DNA of 64,000 bases, taken from Periplaneta americana. Its lineage: Eukaryota > Arthropoda > Insecta > Blattodea > Blattidae. The notes below the pieces were generated by a model, which saw nothing but the letters and a program-made list of their open reading frames with translations, was not told the origin of the DNA and searched no databases. Below, piece after piece: positions 48,228-61,832 of this stretch. The stretch covers positions 16,722-80,721 of the forward strand of contig NW_027185544.1 in assembly GCF_040183065.1 (NCBI RefSeq), read 5' to 3'. The position numbers and the translations under genes were made by a program. Each line of letters begins with the position of its first letter. The stretch's first letter is position 1.

Positions 48228-50657
48228 GGACCCCGTCCCGTTCCTCGCTATCGCCATTATTTGCGGAATTAGAGGCTCAAATATTTTAGGTACCCGAAAA
48301 ATAGGGCTGGAAAAAAGTGCGGCGGATTTGCCCGATATTAGCGGTGATTATTACTGAACATGCGGGGATGCTACAGTTAAAAGGACGGCCCTCTGCGCCG
48401 CGTCGTTCTCCTTGTGTAGAGAAATTTCTGTTTTGGCAGGTGAAAATGACCATTTTTTGAAACTTTGCCGGCCTCTCCCGTCCAAACGCACGGGGATAGA
48501 GAGTTGTCCTTTACACTGAAGATAGAGTTCGAGGAGCTCTATTCAACGCACTCATCGGCTCTGTCCTCAGTGCACGTACTGCGGAGCTACGGCGGCTAGA
48601 ATGTCGGCGGAAGGGTGGTCTAAACCCTTCCCCTTTTTTTCTCGAAAATCAGTTTGTGTTCGCGATTGCCATTTTGAGGCTATCGTGTAAGAAGTAAGTC
48701 AAGGGGGAATACAGGACCCCGTCCCGTTCCTCGCTATCGCCATTATTTGCGGAATTAGAGGCTCAAATATTTTAGGTACCCGAAAAATAGGGCTGGAAAA
48801 AAGTGCGGCGGATTTGCCCGATATTAGCGGTGACTATTACTGAACATGCGGGGATGCTACAGTTAAAAGGACGGCCCTCTGCGCCGCGTCGTTCTCCTTG
48901 TGTAGAGAAATTTCTGTTTTGGCAGGTGAAAATGTCCATTTTTTGAAACTTTGCCGGCCTCTCCCGTCGAAACGCACGGGGATAGAGAGTTGTCCTTTAC
49001 ACTGAAGATAGAGTTCGAGGAGCTCTGTTCAACGCACTCATCGGCTCTGTCCTCAGTGCACGTACTGCGGAGCTACGGCGGCTAGAATGTCGGCGGAAGG
49101 GTGGTCTAAACCCTTCCCCTTTTTTTCTCGAAAATCAGTTTGTGTTCGCGATTGCCATTTTGAGGCTATCGTGTAAGAAGTAAGTCAAGGGGGAATACAG
49201 GACCCCGTCCCGTTCCTCGCTATCGCCATTATTTGCGGAATTAGAGGCTCAAATATTTTAGGTACCCGAAAAATAGGGCTGGAAAAAAGTGCGGCGGATT
49301 TGCCCGATATTAGCGGTGATTATTACTGAACATGCGGGGATGCTACAGTTAAAAGGACGGCCCTCTGCGCCGCGTCGTTCTCCTTGTGTAGAGAAATTTC
49401 TGTTTTGGCAGGTGAAAATGACCATTTTTTGAAACTTTGCCGGCCTCTCCCGTCCAAACGCACGGGGATAGAGAGTTGTCCTTTACACTGAAGATAGAGT
49501 TCGAGGAGCTCTATTCAACGCACTCATCGGCTCTGTCCTCAGTGCACGTACTGCGGAGCTACGGCGGCTAGAATGTCGGCGGAAGGGTGGTCTAAACCCT
49601 TCCCCTTTTTTTCTCGAAAATCAGTTTGTGTTCGCGATTGCCATTTTGAGGCTATCGTGTAAGAAGTAAGTCAAGGGGGAATACAGGACCCCGTCCCGTT
49701 CCTCGCTATCGCCATTATTTGCGGAATTAGAGGCTCAAATATTTTAGGTACCCGAAAAATAGGGCTGGAAAAAAGTGCGGCGGATTTGCCCGATATTAGC
49801 GGTGATTATTACTGAACATGCGGGGATGCTACAGTTAAAAGGACGGCCCTCTGCGCCGCGTCGTTCTCCTTGTGTAGAGAAATTTCTGTTTTGGCAGGTG
49901 AAAATGTCCATTTTTTTAAACTTTGCCGGCCTCTCCCGTCCAAACGCACGGGGATAGAGAGTTGTCCTTTACACTGAAGATAGAGTTCGAGGAGCTCTGT
50001 TCAACGCACTCATCGGCTCTGTCCTCAGTGCACGTACGGCGGAGCTACGGCGGCTAGAATGTCGGCGGAAGGGTGGTCTAAACCCTTCCCCTTTTTTTCT
50101 CGAAAATCAGTTTGTGTTCGCGATTGCCATTTTGAGGCTATCGTGTAAGAAGTAAGACAAGGGGGAATACAGGACCCCGTCCCGTTCCTCGCTATCGCCA
50201 TTATTTGCGGAATTAGAGGCTCAAATATTTTAGGTACCCGAAAAATAGGGCTGGAAAAAAGTGCGGCGGATTTGCCCGATATTAGCGGTGATTATTACTG
50301 AACATGCGGGGATGCTACAGTTAAAAGGACGGCCCTCTGCGCCGCGTCGTTCTCCTTGTGTAGAGAAATTTCTGTTTTGGCAGGTCAAAATGACCATTTT
50401 TTGAAACTTTGCCGGCCTCTCCCGTCCAAACGCACGGGGATAGAGAGTTGTCCTTTACACTGAATATAGAGTTCGAGGAGCTCTATTCAACGCACTCATC
50501 GGCTCTGTCCTCAGTGCACGTACTGCGGAGCTACGGTGGCTAGAATGTCGGCGGAAGGGTGGTCTAAACCCTTCCCCTTTTTTTCTCGAAAATCAGTTTG
50601 TGTTCGCGATTGCCATTTTGAGGCTATCGTGTAAGAAGTAAGTCAAGGGGGAATACA
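48228..50657. repeat. Five-unit module n l n o' j, copy 1
   Basis: A 2430-bp module. The l unit has GTGACTATT near r116-124 in place of GTGATTATT, a change found again only in the l unit of the module at 56005. The o' unit joins the m mark (T at r232) to the o marks (r353, r472). Confidence 0.85.
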
Positions 50658-53600
50658 GGACCCCGTCCCGTTCCTCGCTATCGCCATTATTTGCGGAATT
50701 AGAGGCTCAAATATTTTAGGTACCCGAAAAATAGGGCTGGAAAAAAGTGCGGCGGATTTGCCCGATATTAGCGGTGATTATTACTGAACATGCGGGGATG
50801 CTACAGTTAAAAGGACGGCCCTCTGCGCCGCGTCGTTCTCCTTGTGTAGAGAAATTTCTGTTTTGGCAGGTGAAAATGACCATTTTTTGAAACTTTGCCG
50901 GCCTCTCCCGTCCAAACGCACGGGGATAGAGAGTTGTCCTTTACACTGAAGATAGAGTTCGAGGAGCTCTATTCAACGCACTCATCGGCTCTGTCCTCAG
51001 TGCACGTACTGCGGAGCTACGGCGGCTAGAATGTCGGCGGAAGGGTGGTCTAAACCCTTCCCCTTTTTTTCTCGAAAATCAGTTTGTGTTCGCGATTGCC
51101 ATTTTGAGGCTATCGTGTAAGAAGTAAGTCAAGGGGGAATACAGGACCCCGTCCCGTTCCTCGCTATCGCCATTATTTGCGGAATTAGAGGCTCAAATAT
51201 TTTAGGTACCCGAAAAATAGGGCTGGAAAAAAGTGCGGCGGATTTGCCCGATATTAGCGGTGATTATTACTGAACATGCGGGGATGCTACAGTTAAAAGG
51301 ACGGCCCTCTGCGCCGCGTCGTTCTCCTTGTGTAGAGAAATTTCTGTTTTGGCAGGTGAAAATGTCCATTTTTTGAAACTTTGCCGGCCTCTCCCGTCGA
51401 AACGCACGGGGATAGAGAGTTGTCCTTTACACTGAAGATAGAGTTCGAGGAGCTCTGTTCAACGCACTCATCGGCTCTGTCCTCAGTGCACGTACTGCGG
51501 AGCTACGGCGGCTAGAATGTCGGCGGAAGGGTGGTCTAAACCCTTCCCCTTTTTTTCTCGAAAATCAGTTTGTGTTCGCGATTGCCATTTTGAGGCTATC
51601 GTGTAAGAAGTAAGTCAAGGGGGAATACAGGACCCCGTCCCGTTCCTCGCTATCGCCATTATTTGCGGAATTAGAGGCTCAAATATTTTAGGTACCCGAA
51701 AAATAGGGCTGGAAAAAAGTGCGGCGGATTTGCCCGATATTAGCGGTGATTATTACTGAACATGCGGGGATGCTACAGTTAAAAGGACGGCCCTCTGCGC
51801 CGCGTCGTTCTCCTTGTGTAGAGAAATTTCTGTTTTGGCAGGTGAAAATGACCATTTTTTGAAACTTTGCCGGCCTCTCCCGTCCAAACGCACGGGGATA
51901 GAGAGTTGTCCTTTACACTGAAGATAGAGTTCGAGGAGCTCTATTCAACGCACTCATCGGCTCTGTCCTCAGTGCACGTACTGCGGAGCTACGGCGGCTA
52001 GAATGTCGGCGGAAGGGTGGTCTAAACCCTTCCCCTTTTTTTCTCGAAAATCAGTTTGTGTTCGCGATTGCCATTTTGAGGCTATCGTGTAAGAAGTAAG
52101 TCAAGGGGGAATACAGGACCCCGTCCCGTTCCTCGCTATCGCCATTATTTGCGGAATTAGAGGCTCAAATATTTTAGGTACCCGAAAAATAGGGCTGGAA
52201 AAAAGTGCGGCGGATTTGCCCGATATTAGCGGTGATTATTACTGAACATGCGGGGATGCTACAGTTAAAAGGACGGCCCTCTGCGCCGCGTCGTTCTCCT
52301 TGTGTAGAGAAATTTCTGTTTTGGCAGGTGAAAATGTCCATTTTTTTTAAACTTTGCCGGCCTCTCCCGTCCAAACGCACGGGGATAGAGAGTTGTCCTT
52401 TACACTGAAGATAGAGTTCGAGGAGCTCTGTTCAACGCACTCATCGGCTCTGTCCTCAGTGCACGTACTGCGGAGCTACGGCGGCTAGAATGTCGGCGGA
52501 AGGGTGGTCTAAACCCTTCCCCTTTTTTTCTCGAAAATCAGTTTGTGTTCGCGATTGCCATTTTGAGGCTATCGTGTAAGAAGTAAGTCAAGGGGGAATA
52601 CAGGACCCCGTCCCGTTCCTCGCTATCGCCATTATTTGCGGAATTAGAGGCTCAAATATTTTAGGTACCCGAAAAATAGGGCTGGAAAAAAGTGCGGCGG
52701 ATTTGCCCGATATTAGCGGTGATTATTACTGAACATGCGGGGATGCTACAGTTAAAAGGACGGCCCTCTGCGCCGCGTCGTTCTCCTTGTGTAGAGAAAT
52801 TTCTGTTTTGGCAGGTGAAAATGACCATTTTTTGAAACTTTGCCGGCCTCTCCCGTCCAAACGCACGGGGATAGAGAGTTGTCCTTTACACTGAAGATAG
52901 AGTTCGAGGAGCTCTATTCAACGCACTCATCGGCTCTGTCCTCAGTGCACGTACTGCGGAGCTACGGCGGCTAGAATGTCGGCGGAAGGGTGGTCTAAAA
53001 CCCTTCCCCTTTTTTTCTCGAAAATCAGTTTGTGTTCGCGATTGCCATTTTGAGGCTATCGTGTAAGAAGTAAGTCAAGGGGGAATACAGGACCCCGTCC
53101 CGTTCCTCGCTATCGCCATTATTTGCGGAATTAGAGGCTCAAATATTTTAGGTACCCGAAAAATAGGGCTGGAAAAAAGTGCGGCGGATTTGCCCGATAT
53201 TAGCGGTGATTATTACTGAACATGCGGGGATGCTACAGTTAAAAGGACGGCCCTCTGCGCCGCGTCGTTCTCCTTGTGTAGAGAAATTTCTGTTTTGGCA
53301 GGTGAAAATGTCCATTTTTTGAAACTTTGCCGGCCTCTCCCGTCAAACGCACGGGGATAGAGAGTTGTCCTTTACACTGAAGATAGAGTTCGAGGAGCTC
53401 TGTTCAACGCACTCATCGGCTCTGTCCTCAGTGCACGTACTGCGGAGCTACGGCGGCTAGAATGTCGGCGGAAGGGTGGTCTAAACCCTTCCCCTTTTTT
53501 TCTCGAAAATCAGTTTGTGTTCGCGATTGCCATTTTGAGGCTATCGTGTAAGAAGTAAGTCAAGGGGGAATACAGGACCCCGTCCCGTTCCTCGCTATCG

Positions 53601-56004
53601 CCATTATTTGCGGAATTAGAGGCTCAAATATTTTAGGTACCCGAAAAATAGGGCTGGAAAAAAGTGCGGCGGATTTGCCCGATATTAGCGGTGATTATTA
53701 CTGAACATGCGGGGATGCTACAGTTAAAAGGACGGGCCCTCTGCGCCGCGTCGTTCTCCTTGTGTAGAGAAATTTCTGTTTTGGCAGGTGAAAATGACCA
53801 TTTTTTGAAACTTTGCCGGCCTCTCCCGTCCAAACGCACGGGGATAGAGAGTTGTCCTTTACACTGAAGATAGAGTTCGAGGAGCTCTATTCAACGCACT
53901 CATCGGCTCTGTCCTCAGTGCACGTACTGCGGAGCTACGGCGGCTAGAATGTCGGCGGAAGGGTGGTCTAAACCCTTCCCCTTTTTTTCTCGAAAATCAG
54001 TTTGTGTTCGCGATTGCCATTTTGAGGCTATCGTGTAAGAAGTAAGTCAAGGGGGAATACAGGACCCCGTCCCGTTCCTCGCTATCGCCATTATTTGCGG
54101 AATTAGAGGCTCAAATATTTTAGGTACCCGAAAAATAGGGCTGGAAAAAAGTGCGGCGGATTTGCCCGATATTAGCGGTGATTATTACTGAACATGCGGG
54201 GATGCTACAGTTAAAAGGACGGCCCTCTGCGCCGCGTCGTTCTCCTTGTGTAGAGAAATTTCTGTTTTGGCAGGTGAAAATGACCATTTTTTGAAACTTT
54301 GCCGGCCTCTCCCGTCCAAACGCACGGGGATAGAGAGTTGTCCTTTACACTGAAGATAGAGTTCGAGGAGCTCTATTCAACGCACTCATCGGCTCTGTCC
54401 TCAGTGCACGTACTGCGGAGCTACGGCGGCTAGAATGTCGGCGGAAGGGTGGTCTAAACCCTTCCCCTTTTTTTCTCGAAAATCAGTTTGTGTTCGCGAT
54501 TGCCATTTTGAGGCTATCGTGTAAGAAGTAAGTCAAGGGGGAATACAGGACCCCGTCCCGTTCCTCGCTATCGCCATTATTTGCGGAATTAGAGGCTCAA
54601 ATATTTTAGGTACCCGAAAAATAGGGCTGGAAAAAAGTGCGGCGGATTTGCCCGATATTAGCGGTGATTATTACTGAACATGCGGGGATGCTACAGTTAA
54701 AAGGACGGCCCTCTGCGCCGCGTCGTTCTCCTTGTGTAGAGAAATTTCTGTTTTGGCAGGTGAAAATGACCATTTTTTGAAACTTTGCCGGCCTCTCCCG
54801 TCCAAACGCACGGGGATAGAGAGTTGTCCTTTACACTGAAGATAGAGTTCGAGGAGCTCTGTTCAACGCACTCATCGGCTCTGTCCTCAGTGCACGTACT
54901 GCGGAGCTACGGCGGCTAGAATGTCGGCGGAAGGGTGGTCTAAACCCTTCCCCTTTTTTTCTCGAAAATCAGTTTGTGTTCGCGATTGCCATTTTGAGGC
55001 TATCGTGTAAGAAGTAAGTCAAGGGGGAATACAGGACCCCGTCCCGTTCCTCGCTATCGCCATTATTTGCGGAATTAGAGCTCAAATATTTTAGGTACCC
55101 GAAAAATAGGGCTGGAAAAAAGTGCGGCGGATTTGCCCGATATTAGCGGTGATTATTACTGAACATGCGGGGATGCTACAGTTAAAAGGACGGCCCTCTG
55201 CGCCGCGTCGTTCTCCTTGTGTAGAGAAATTTCTGTTTTGGCAGGTGAAAATGTCCATTTTTTGAAACTTTGCCGGCCTCTCCCGTCCAAACGCACGGGG
55301 ATAGAGAGTTGTCCTTTACACTGAAGATAGAGTTCGAGGAGCTCTGTTCAACGCACTCATCGGCTCTGTCCTCAGTGCACGTACTGCGGAGCTACGGCGG
55401 CTAGAATGTCGGCGGAAGGGTGGTCTAAACCCTTCCCCTTTTTTTCTCGAAAATCAGTTTGTGTTCGCGATTGCCATTTTGAGGCTATCGTGTAAGAAGT
55501 AAGACAAGGGGGAATACAGGACCCCGTCCCGTTCCTCGCTATCGCCATTATTTGCGGAATTAGAGGCTCAAATATTTTAGGTACCCGAAAAATAGGGCTG
55601 GAAAAAAGTGCGGCGGATTTGCCCGATATTAGCGGTGATTATTACTGAACATGCGGGGATGCTACAGTTAAAAGGACGGCCCTCTGCGCCGCGTCGTTCT
55701 CCTTGTGTAGAGAAATTTCTGTTTTGGCAGGTCAAAATGACCATTTTTTGAAACTTTGCCGGCCTCTCCCGTCCAAACGCACGGGGATAGAGAGTTGTCC
55801 TTTACACTGAATATAGAGTTCGAGGAGCTCTATTCAACGCACTCATCGGCTCTGTCCTCAGTGCACGTACTGCGGAGCTACGGTGGCTAGAATGTCGGCG
55901 GAAGGGTGGTCTAAACCCTTCCCCTTTTTTTCTCGAAAATCAGTTTGTGTTCGCGATTGCCATTTTGAGGCTATCGTGTAAGAAGTAAGTCAAGGGGGAA
56001 TACA
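50658..56004. repeat. Eleven-unit module ending in j
   Basis: Units n l n m n l n n n-like o-like j, 5347 bp. It can be read as the n-l-n...o-j module expanded by additional n, l and m units. It contains the first cluster of one-base indels. The n-like unit at 54548 has G instead of A at r314; the o-like unit lacks the r353 G. Confidence 0.78.
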
Positions 56005-58432
56005 GGACCCCGTCCCGTTCCTCGCTATCGCCATTATTTGCGGAATTAGAGGCTCAAATATTTTAGGTACCCGAAAAATAGGGCTGGAAAAAAGTGCGGC
56101 GGATTTGCCCGATATTAGCGGTGATTATTACTGAACATGCGGGGATGCTACAGTTAAAAGGACGGCCCTCTGCGCCGCGTCGTTCTCCTTGTGTAGAGAA
56201 ATTTCTGTTTTGGCAGGTGAAAATGACCATTTTTTGAAACTTTGCCGGCCTCTCCCGTCCAAACGCACGGGGATAGAGAGTTGTCCTTTACACTGAAGAT
56301 AGAGTTCGAGGAGCTCTATTCAACGCACTCATCGGCTCTGTCCTCAGTGCACGTACTGCGGAGCTACGGCGGCTAGAATGTCGGCGGAAGGGTGGTCTAA
56401 ACCCTTCCCCTTTTTTTCTCGAAAATCAGTTTGTGTTCGCGATTGCCATTTTGAGGCTATCGTGTAAGAAGTAAGTCAAGGGGGAATACAGGACCCCGTC
56501 CCGTTCCTCGCTATCGCCATTATTTGCGGAATTAGAGGCTCAAATATTTTAGGTACCCGAAAAATAGGGCTGGAAAAAAGTGCGGCGGATTTGCCCGATA
56601 TTAGCGGTGACTATTACTGAACATGCGGGGATGCTACAGTTAAAAGGACGGCCCTCTGCGCCGCGTCGTTCTCCTTGTGTAGAGAAATTTCTGTTTTGGC
56701 AGGTGAAAATGTCCATTTTTTGAAACTTTGCCGGCCTCTCCCGTCGAAACGCACGGGGATAGAGAGTTGTCCTTTACACTGAAGATAGAGTTCGAGGAGC
56801 TCTGTTCAACGCACTCATCGGCTCTGTCCTCAGTGCACGTACTGCGGAGCTACGGCGGCTAGAATGTCGGCGGAAGGGTGGTCTAAACCCTTCCCCTTTT
56901 TTTCTCGAAAATCAGTTTGTGTTCGCGATTGCCATTTTGAGGCTATCGTGTAAGAAGTAAGTCAAGGGGGAATACAGGACCCCGTCCCGTTCCTCGCTAT
57001 CGCCATTATTTGCGGAATTAGAGGCTCAATATTTTAGGTACCCGAAAAATAGGGCTGGAAAAAAGTGCGGCGGATTTGCCCGATATTAGCGGTGATTATT
57101 ACTGAACATGCGGGGATGCTACAGTTAAAAGGACGGCCCTCTGCGCCGCGTCGTTCTCCTTGTGTAGAGAAATTTCTGTTTTGGCAGGTGAAAATGACCA
57201 TTTTTTGAAAATTTGCCGGCCTCTCCCGTCCAAACGCACGGGGATAGAGAGTTGTCCTTTACACTGAAGATAGAGTTCGAGGAGCTCTATTCAACGCACT
57301 CATCGGCTCTGTCCTCAGTGCACGTACTGCGGAGCTACGGCGGCTAGAATGTCGCGGAAGGGTGGTCTAAACCCTTCCCCTTTTTTTCTCGAAAATCAGT
57401 TTGTGTTCGCGATTGCCATTTTGAGGCTATCGTGTAAGAAGTAAGTCAAGGGGGAATACAGGACCCCGTCCCGTTCCTCGCTATCGCCATTATTTGCGGA
57501 ATTAGAGGCTCAAATATTTTAGGTACCCGAAAAATAGGGCTGGAAAAAAGTGCGGCGGATTTGCCCGATATTAGCGGTGATTATTACTGAACATGCGGGG
57601 ATGCTACAGTTAAAAGGACGGCCCTCTGCGCCGCGTCGTTCTCCTTGTGTAGAGAAATTTCTGTTTTGGCAGGTGAAAATGTCCATTTTTTTAAACTTTG
57701 CCGGCCTCTCCCGTCCAAACGCACGGGGATAGAGAGTTGTCCTTTACACTGAAGATAGAGTTCGAGGAGCTCTGTTCAACGCACTCATCGGCTCTGTCCT
57801 CAGTGCACGTACGGCGGAGCTACGGCGGCTAGAATGTCGGCGGAAGGGTGGTCTAAACCCTTCCCCTTTTTTTCTCGAAAATCAGTTTGTGTTCGCGATT
57901 GCCATTTTGAGGCTATCGTGTAAGAAGTAAGACAAGGGGGAATACAGGACCCCGTCCCGTTCCTCGCTATCGCCATTATTTGCGGAATTAGAGGCTCAAA
58001 TATTTTAGGTACCCGAAAAATAGGGCTGGAAAAAAGTGCGGCGGATTTGCCCGATATTAGCGGTGATTATTACTGAACATGCGGGGATGCTACAGTTAAA
58101 AGGACGGCCCTCTGCGCCGCGTCGTTCTCCTTGTGTAGAGAAATTTCTGTTTTGGCAGGTCAAAATGACCATTTTTTGAAACTTTGCCGGCCTCTCCCGT
58201 CCAAACGCACGGGGATAGAGAGTTGTCCTTTACACTGAATATAGAGTTCGAGGAGCTCTATTCAACGCACTCATCGGCTCTGTCCTCAGTGCACGTACTG
58301 CGGAGCTACGGTGGCTAGAATGTCGGCGGAAGGGTGGTCTAAACCCTTCCCCTTTTTTTCTCGAAAATCAGTTTGTGTTCGCGATTGCCATTTTGAGGCT
58401 ATCGTGTAAGAAGTAAGTCAAGGGGGAATACA
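56005..58432. repeat. Five-unit module n l n o' j, copy 2
   Basis: Same order as the module at 48228, with the shared GTGACTATT in its l unit. It is 2428 bp because the second n unit has lost two single bases. That n unit also has A at r236. Confidence 0.85.
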
Positions 58433-61400
58433 GGACCCCGTCCCGTTCCTCGCTATCGCCATTATTTGCGGAATTAGAGGCTCAAATATTTTAGGTACCC
58501 GAAAAATAGGGCTGGAAAAAAGTGCGGCGGATTTGCCCGATATTAGCGGTGATTATTACTGAACATGCGGGGATGCTACAGTTAAAAGGACGGCCCTCTG
58601 CGCCGCGTCGTTCTCCTTGTGTAGAGAAATTTCTGTTTTGGCAGGTGAAAATGACCATTTTTTGAAACTTTGCCGGCCTCTCCCGTCCAAACGCACGGGG
58701 ATAGAGAGTTGTCCTTTACACTGAAGATAGAGTTCGAGGAGCTCTATTCAACGCACTCATCGGCTCTGTCCTCAGTGCACGTACTGCGGAGCTACGGCGG
58801 CTAGAATGTCGGCGGAAGGGTGGTCTAAACCCTTCCCCTTTTTTTCTCGAAAATCAGTTTGTGTTCGCGATTGCCATTTTGAGGCTATCGTGTAAGAAGT
58901 AAGTCAAGGGGGAATACAGGACCCCGTCCCGTTCCTCGCTATCGCCATTATTTGCGGAATTAGAGGCTCAAATATTTTAGGTACCCGAAAAATAGGGCTG
59001 GAAAAAAGTGCGGCGGATTTGCCCGATATTAGCGGTGATTATTACTGAACATGCGGGGATGCTACAGTTAAAAGGACGGCCCTCTGCGCCGCGTCGTTCT
59101 CCTTGTGTAGAGAAATTTCTGTTTTGGCAGGTGAAAATGTCCATTTTTTGAAACTTTGCCGGCCTCTCCCGTCGAAACGCACGGGGATAGAGAGTTGTCC
59201 TTTACACTGAAGATAGAGTTCGAGGAGCTCTGTTCAACGCACTCATCGGCTCTGTCCTCAGTGCACGTACTGCGGAGCTACGGCGGCTAGAATGTCGGCG
59301 GAAGGGTGGTCTAAACCCTTCCCCTTTTTTTCTCGAAAATCAGTTTGTGTTCGCGATTGCCATTTTGAGGCTATCGTGTAAGAAGTAAGTCAAGGGGGAA
59401 TACAGGACCCCGTCCCGTTCCTCGCTATCGCCATTATTTGCGGAATTAGAGGCTCAAATATTTTAGGTACCCGAAAAATAGGGCTGGAAAAAAGTGCGGC
59501 GGATTTGCCCGATATTAGCGGTGATTATTACTGAACATGCGGGGATGCTACAGTTAAAAGGACGGCCCTCTGCGCCGCGTCGTTCTCCTTGTGTAGAGAA
59601 ATTTCTGTTTTGGCAGGTGAAAATGACCATTTTTTGAAACTTTGCCGGCCTCTCCCGTCCAAACGCACGGGGATAGAGAGTTGTCCTTTACACTGAAGAT
59701 AGAGTTCGAGGAGCTCTATTCAACGCACTCATCGGCTCTGTCCTCAGTGCACGTACTGCGGAGCTACGGCGGCTAGAATGTCGGCGGAAGGGTGGTCTAA
59801 ACCCTTCCCCTTTTTTTCTCGAAAATCAGTTTGTGTTCGCGATTGCCATTTTGAGGCTATCGTGTAAGAAGTAAGTCAAGGGGGAATACAGGACCCCGTC
59901 CCGTTCCTCGCTATCGCCATTATTTGCGGAATTAGAGGCTCAAATATTTTAGGTACCCGAAAAATAGGGCTGGAAAAAAGTGCGGCGGATTTGCCCGATA
60001 TTAGCGGTGATTATTACTGAACATGCGGGGATGCTACAGTTAAAAGGACGGCCCTCTGCGCCGCGTCGTTCTCCTTGTGTAGAGAAATTTCTGTTTTGGC
60101 AGGTGAAAATGTCCATTTTTTAAACTTTGCCGGCCTCTCCCGTCAAACGCACGGGGATAGAGAGTTGTCCTTTACACTGAAGATAGAGTTCGAGGAGCTC
60201 TGTTCAACGCACTCATCGGCTCTGTCCTCAGTGCACGTACTGCGGAGCTACGGCGGCTAGAATGTCGGCGGAAGGGTGGTCTAAACCCTTCCCCTTTTTT
60301 TCTCGAAAATCAGTTTGTGTTCGCGATTGCCATTTTGAGGCTATCGTGTAAGAAGTAAGTCAAGGGGGAATACAGGACCCCGTCCCGTTCCTCGCTATCG
60401 CCATTATTTGCGGAATTAGAGGCTCAAATATTTTAGGTACCCGAAAAATAGGGCTGGAAAAAAGTGCGGCGGATTTGCCCGATATTAGCGGTGATTATTA
60501 CTGAACATGCGGGGATGCTACAGTTAAAAGGACGGCCCTCTGCGCCGCGTCGTTCTCCTTGTGTAGAGAAATTTCTGTTTTGGCAGGTGAAAATGACCAT
60601 TTTTTGAAAATTTGCCGGCCTCTCCCGTCCAAACGCACGGGGATAGAGAGTTGTCCTTTACACTGAAGATAGAGTTCGAGGAGCTCTATTCAACGCACTC
60701 ATCGGCTCTGTCCTCAGTGCACGTACTGCGGAGCTACGGCGGCTAGAATGTCGGCGGAAGGGTGGTCTAAACCCTTCCCCTTTTTTTCTCGAAAATCAGT
60801 TTGTGTTCGCGATTGCCATTTTGAGGCTATCGTGTAAGAAGTAAGTCAAGGGGGAATACAGGACCCCGTCCCGTTCCTCGCTATCGCCATTATTTGCGGA
60901 ATTAGAGGCTCAAATATTTTAGGTACCCGAAAAATAGGGCTGGAAAAAAGTGCGGCGGATTTGCCCGATATTAGCGGTGATTATTACTGAACATGCGGGG
61001 ATGCTACAGTTAAAAGGACGGCCCTCTGCGCCGCGTCGTTCTCCTTGTGTAGAGAAATTTCTGTTTTGGCAGGTGAAAATGTCCATTTTTTTAAACTTTG
61101 CCGGCCTCTCCCGTCCAAACGCACGGGGATAGAGAGTTGTCCTTTACACTGAAGATAGAGTTCGAGGAGCTCTGTTCAACGCACTCATCGGCTCTGTCCT
61201 CAGTGCACGTACGGCGGAGCTACGGCGGCTAGAATGTCGGCGGAAGGGTGGTCTAAACCCTTCCCCTTTTTTTCTCGAAAATCAGTTTGTGTTCGCGATT
61301 GCCATTTTGAGGCTATCGTGTAAGAAGTAAGACAAGGGGGAATACAGGACCCCGTCCCGTTCCTCGCTATCGCCATTATTTGCGGAATTAGAGGCTCAAA

Positions 61401-61832
61401 TATTTTAGGTACCCGAAAAACTAGGGCTGGAAAAAAGTGCGGCGGATTTGCCCGATATTAGCGGTGATTATTACTGAACATGCGGGGATGCTACAGTTAA
61501 AAGGACGGCCCTCTGCGCCGCGTCGTTCTCCTTGTGTAGAGAAATTTCTGTTTTGGCAGGTCAAAATGACCATTTTTTGAAACTTTGCCGGCCTCTCCCG
61601 TCCAAACGCACGGGGATAGAGAGTTGTCCTTTACACTGAATATAGAGTTCGAGGAGCTCTATTCAACGCACTCATCGCTCTGTCCTCAGTGCACGTACTG
61701 CGGAGCTACGGTGGCTAGAATGTCGGCGGAAGGGTGGTCTAAACCCTTCCCCTTTTTTTCTCGAAAATCAGTTTGTGTTCGCGATTGCCATTTTGAGGCT
61801 ATCGTGTAAGAAGTAAGTCAAGGGGGAATACA
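58433..61832. repeat. Seven-unit module n l n m n o' j
   Basis: As the five-unit n l n o' j module but with an extra m-n pair before o'. It is 3400 bp, two bases short of seven full units because of one-base deletions in the m unit. The j unit (61347) has one inserted and one deleted base and stays 486 bp. Confidence 0.83.

Noticed and set aside
52205..52408. Longer plus-strand frames at 52205-52408, 53664-53867, 60075-60260 and 61585-61809
   Set aside because: They arise from one-base indels in the error-like last part of the array and join unrelated frames. No support for coding.
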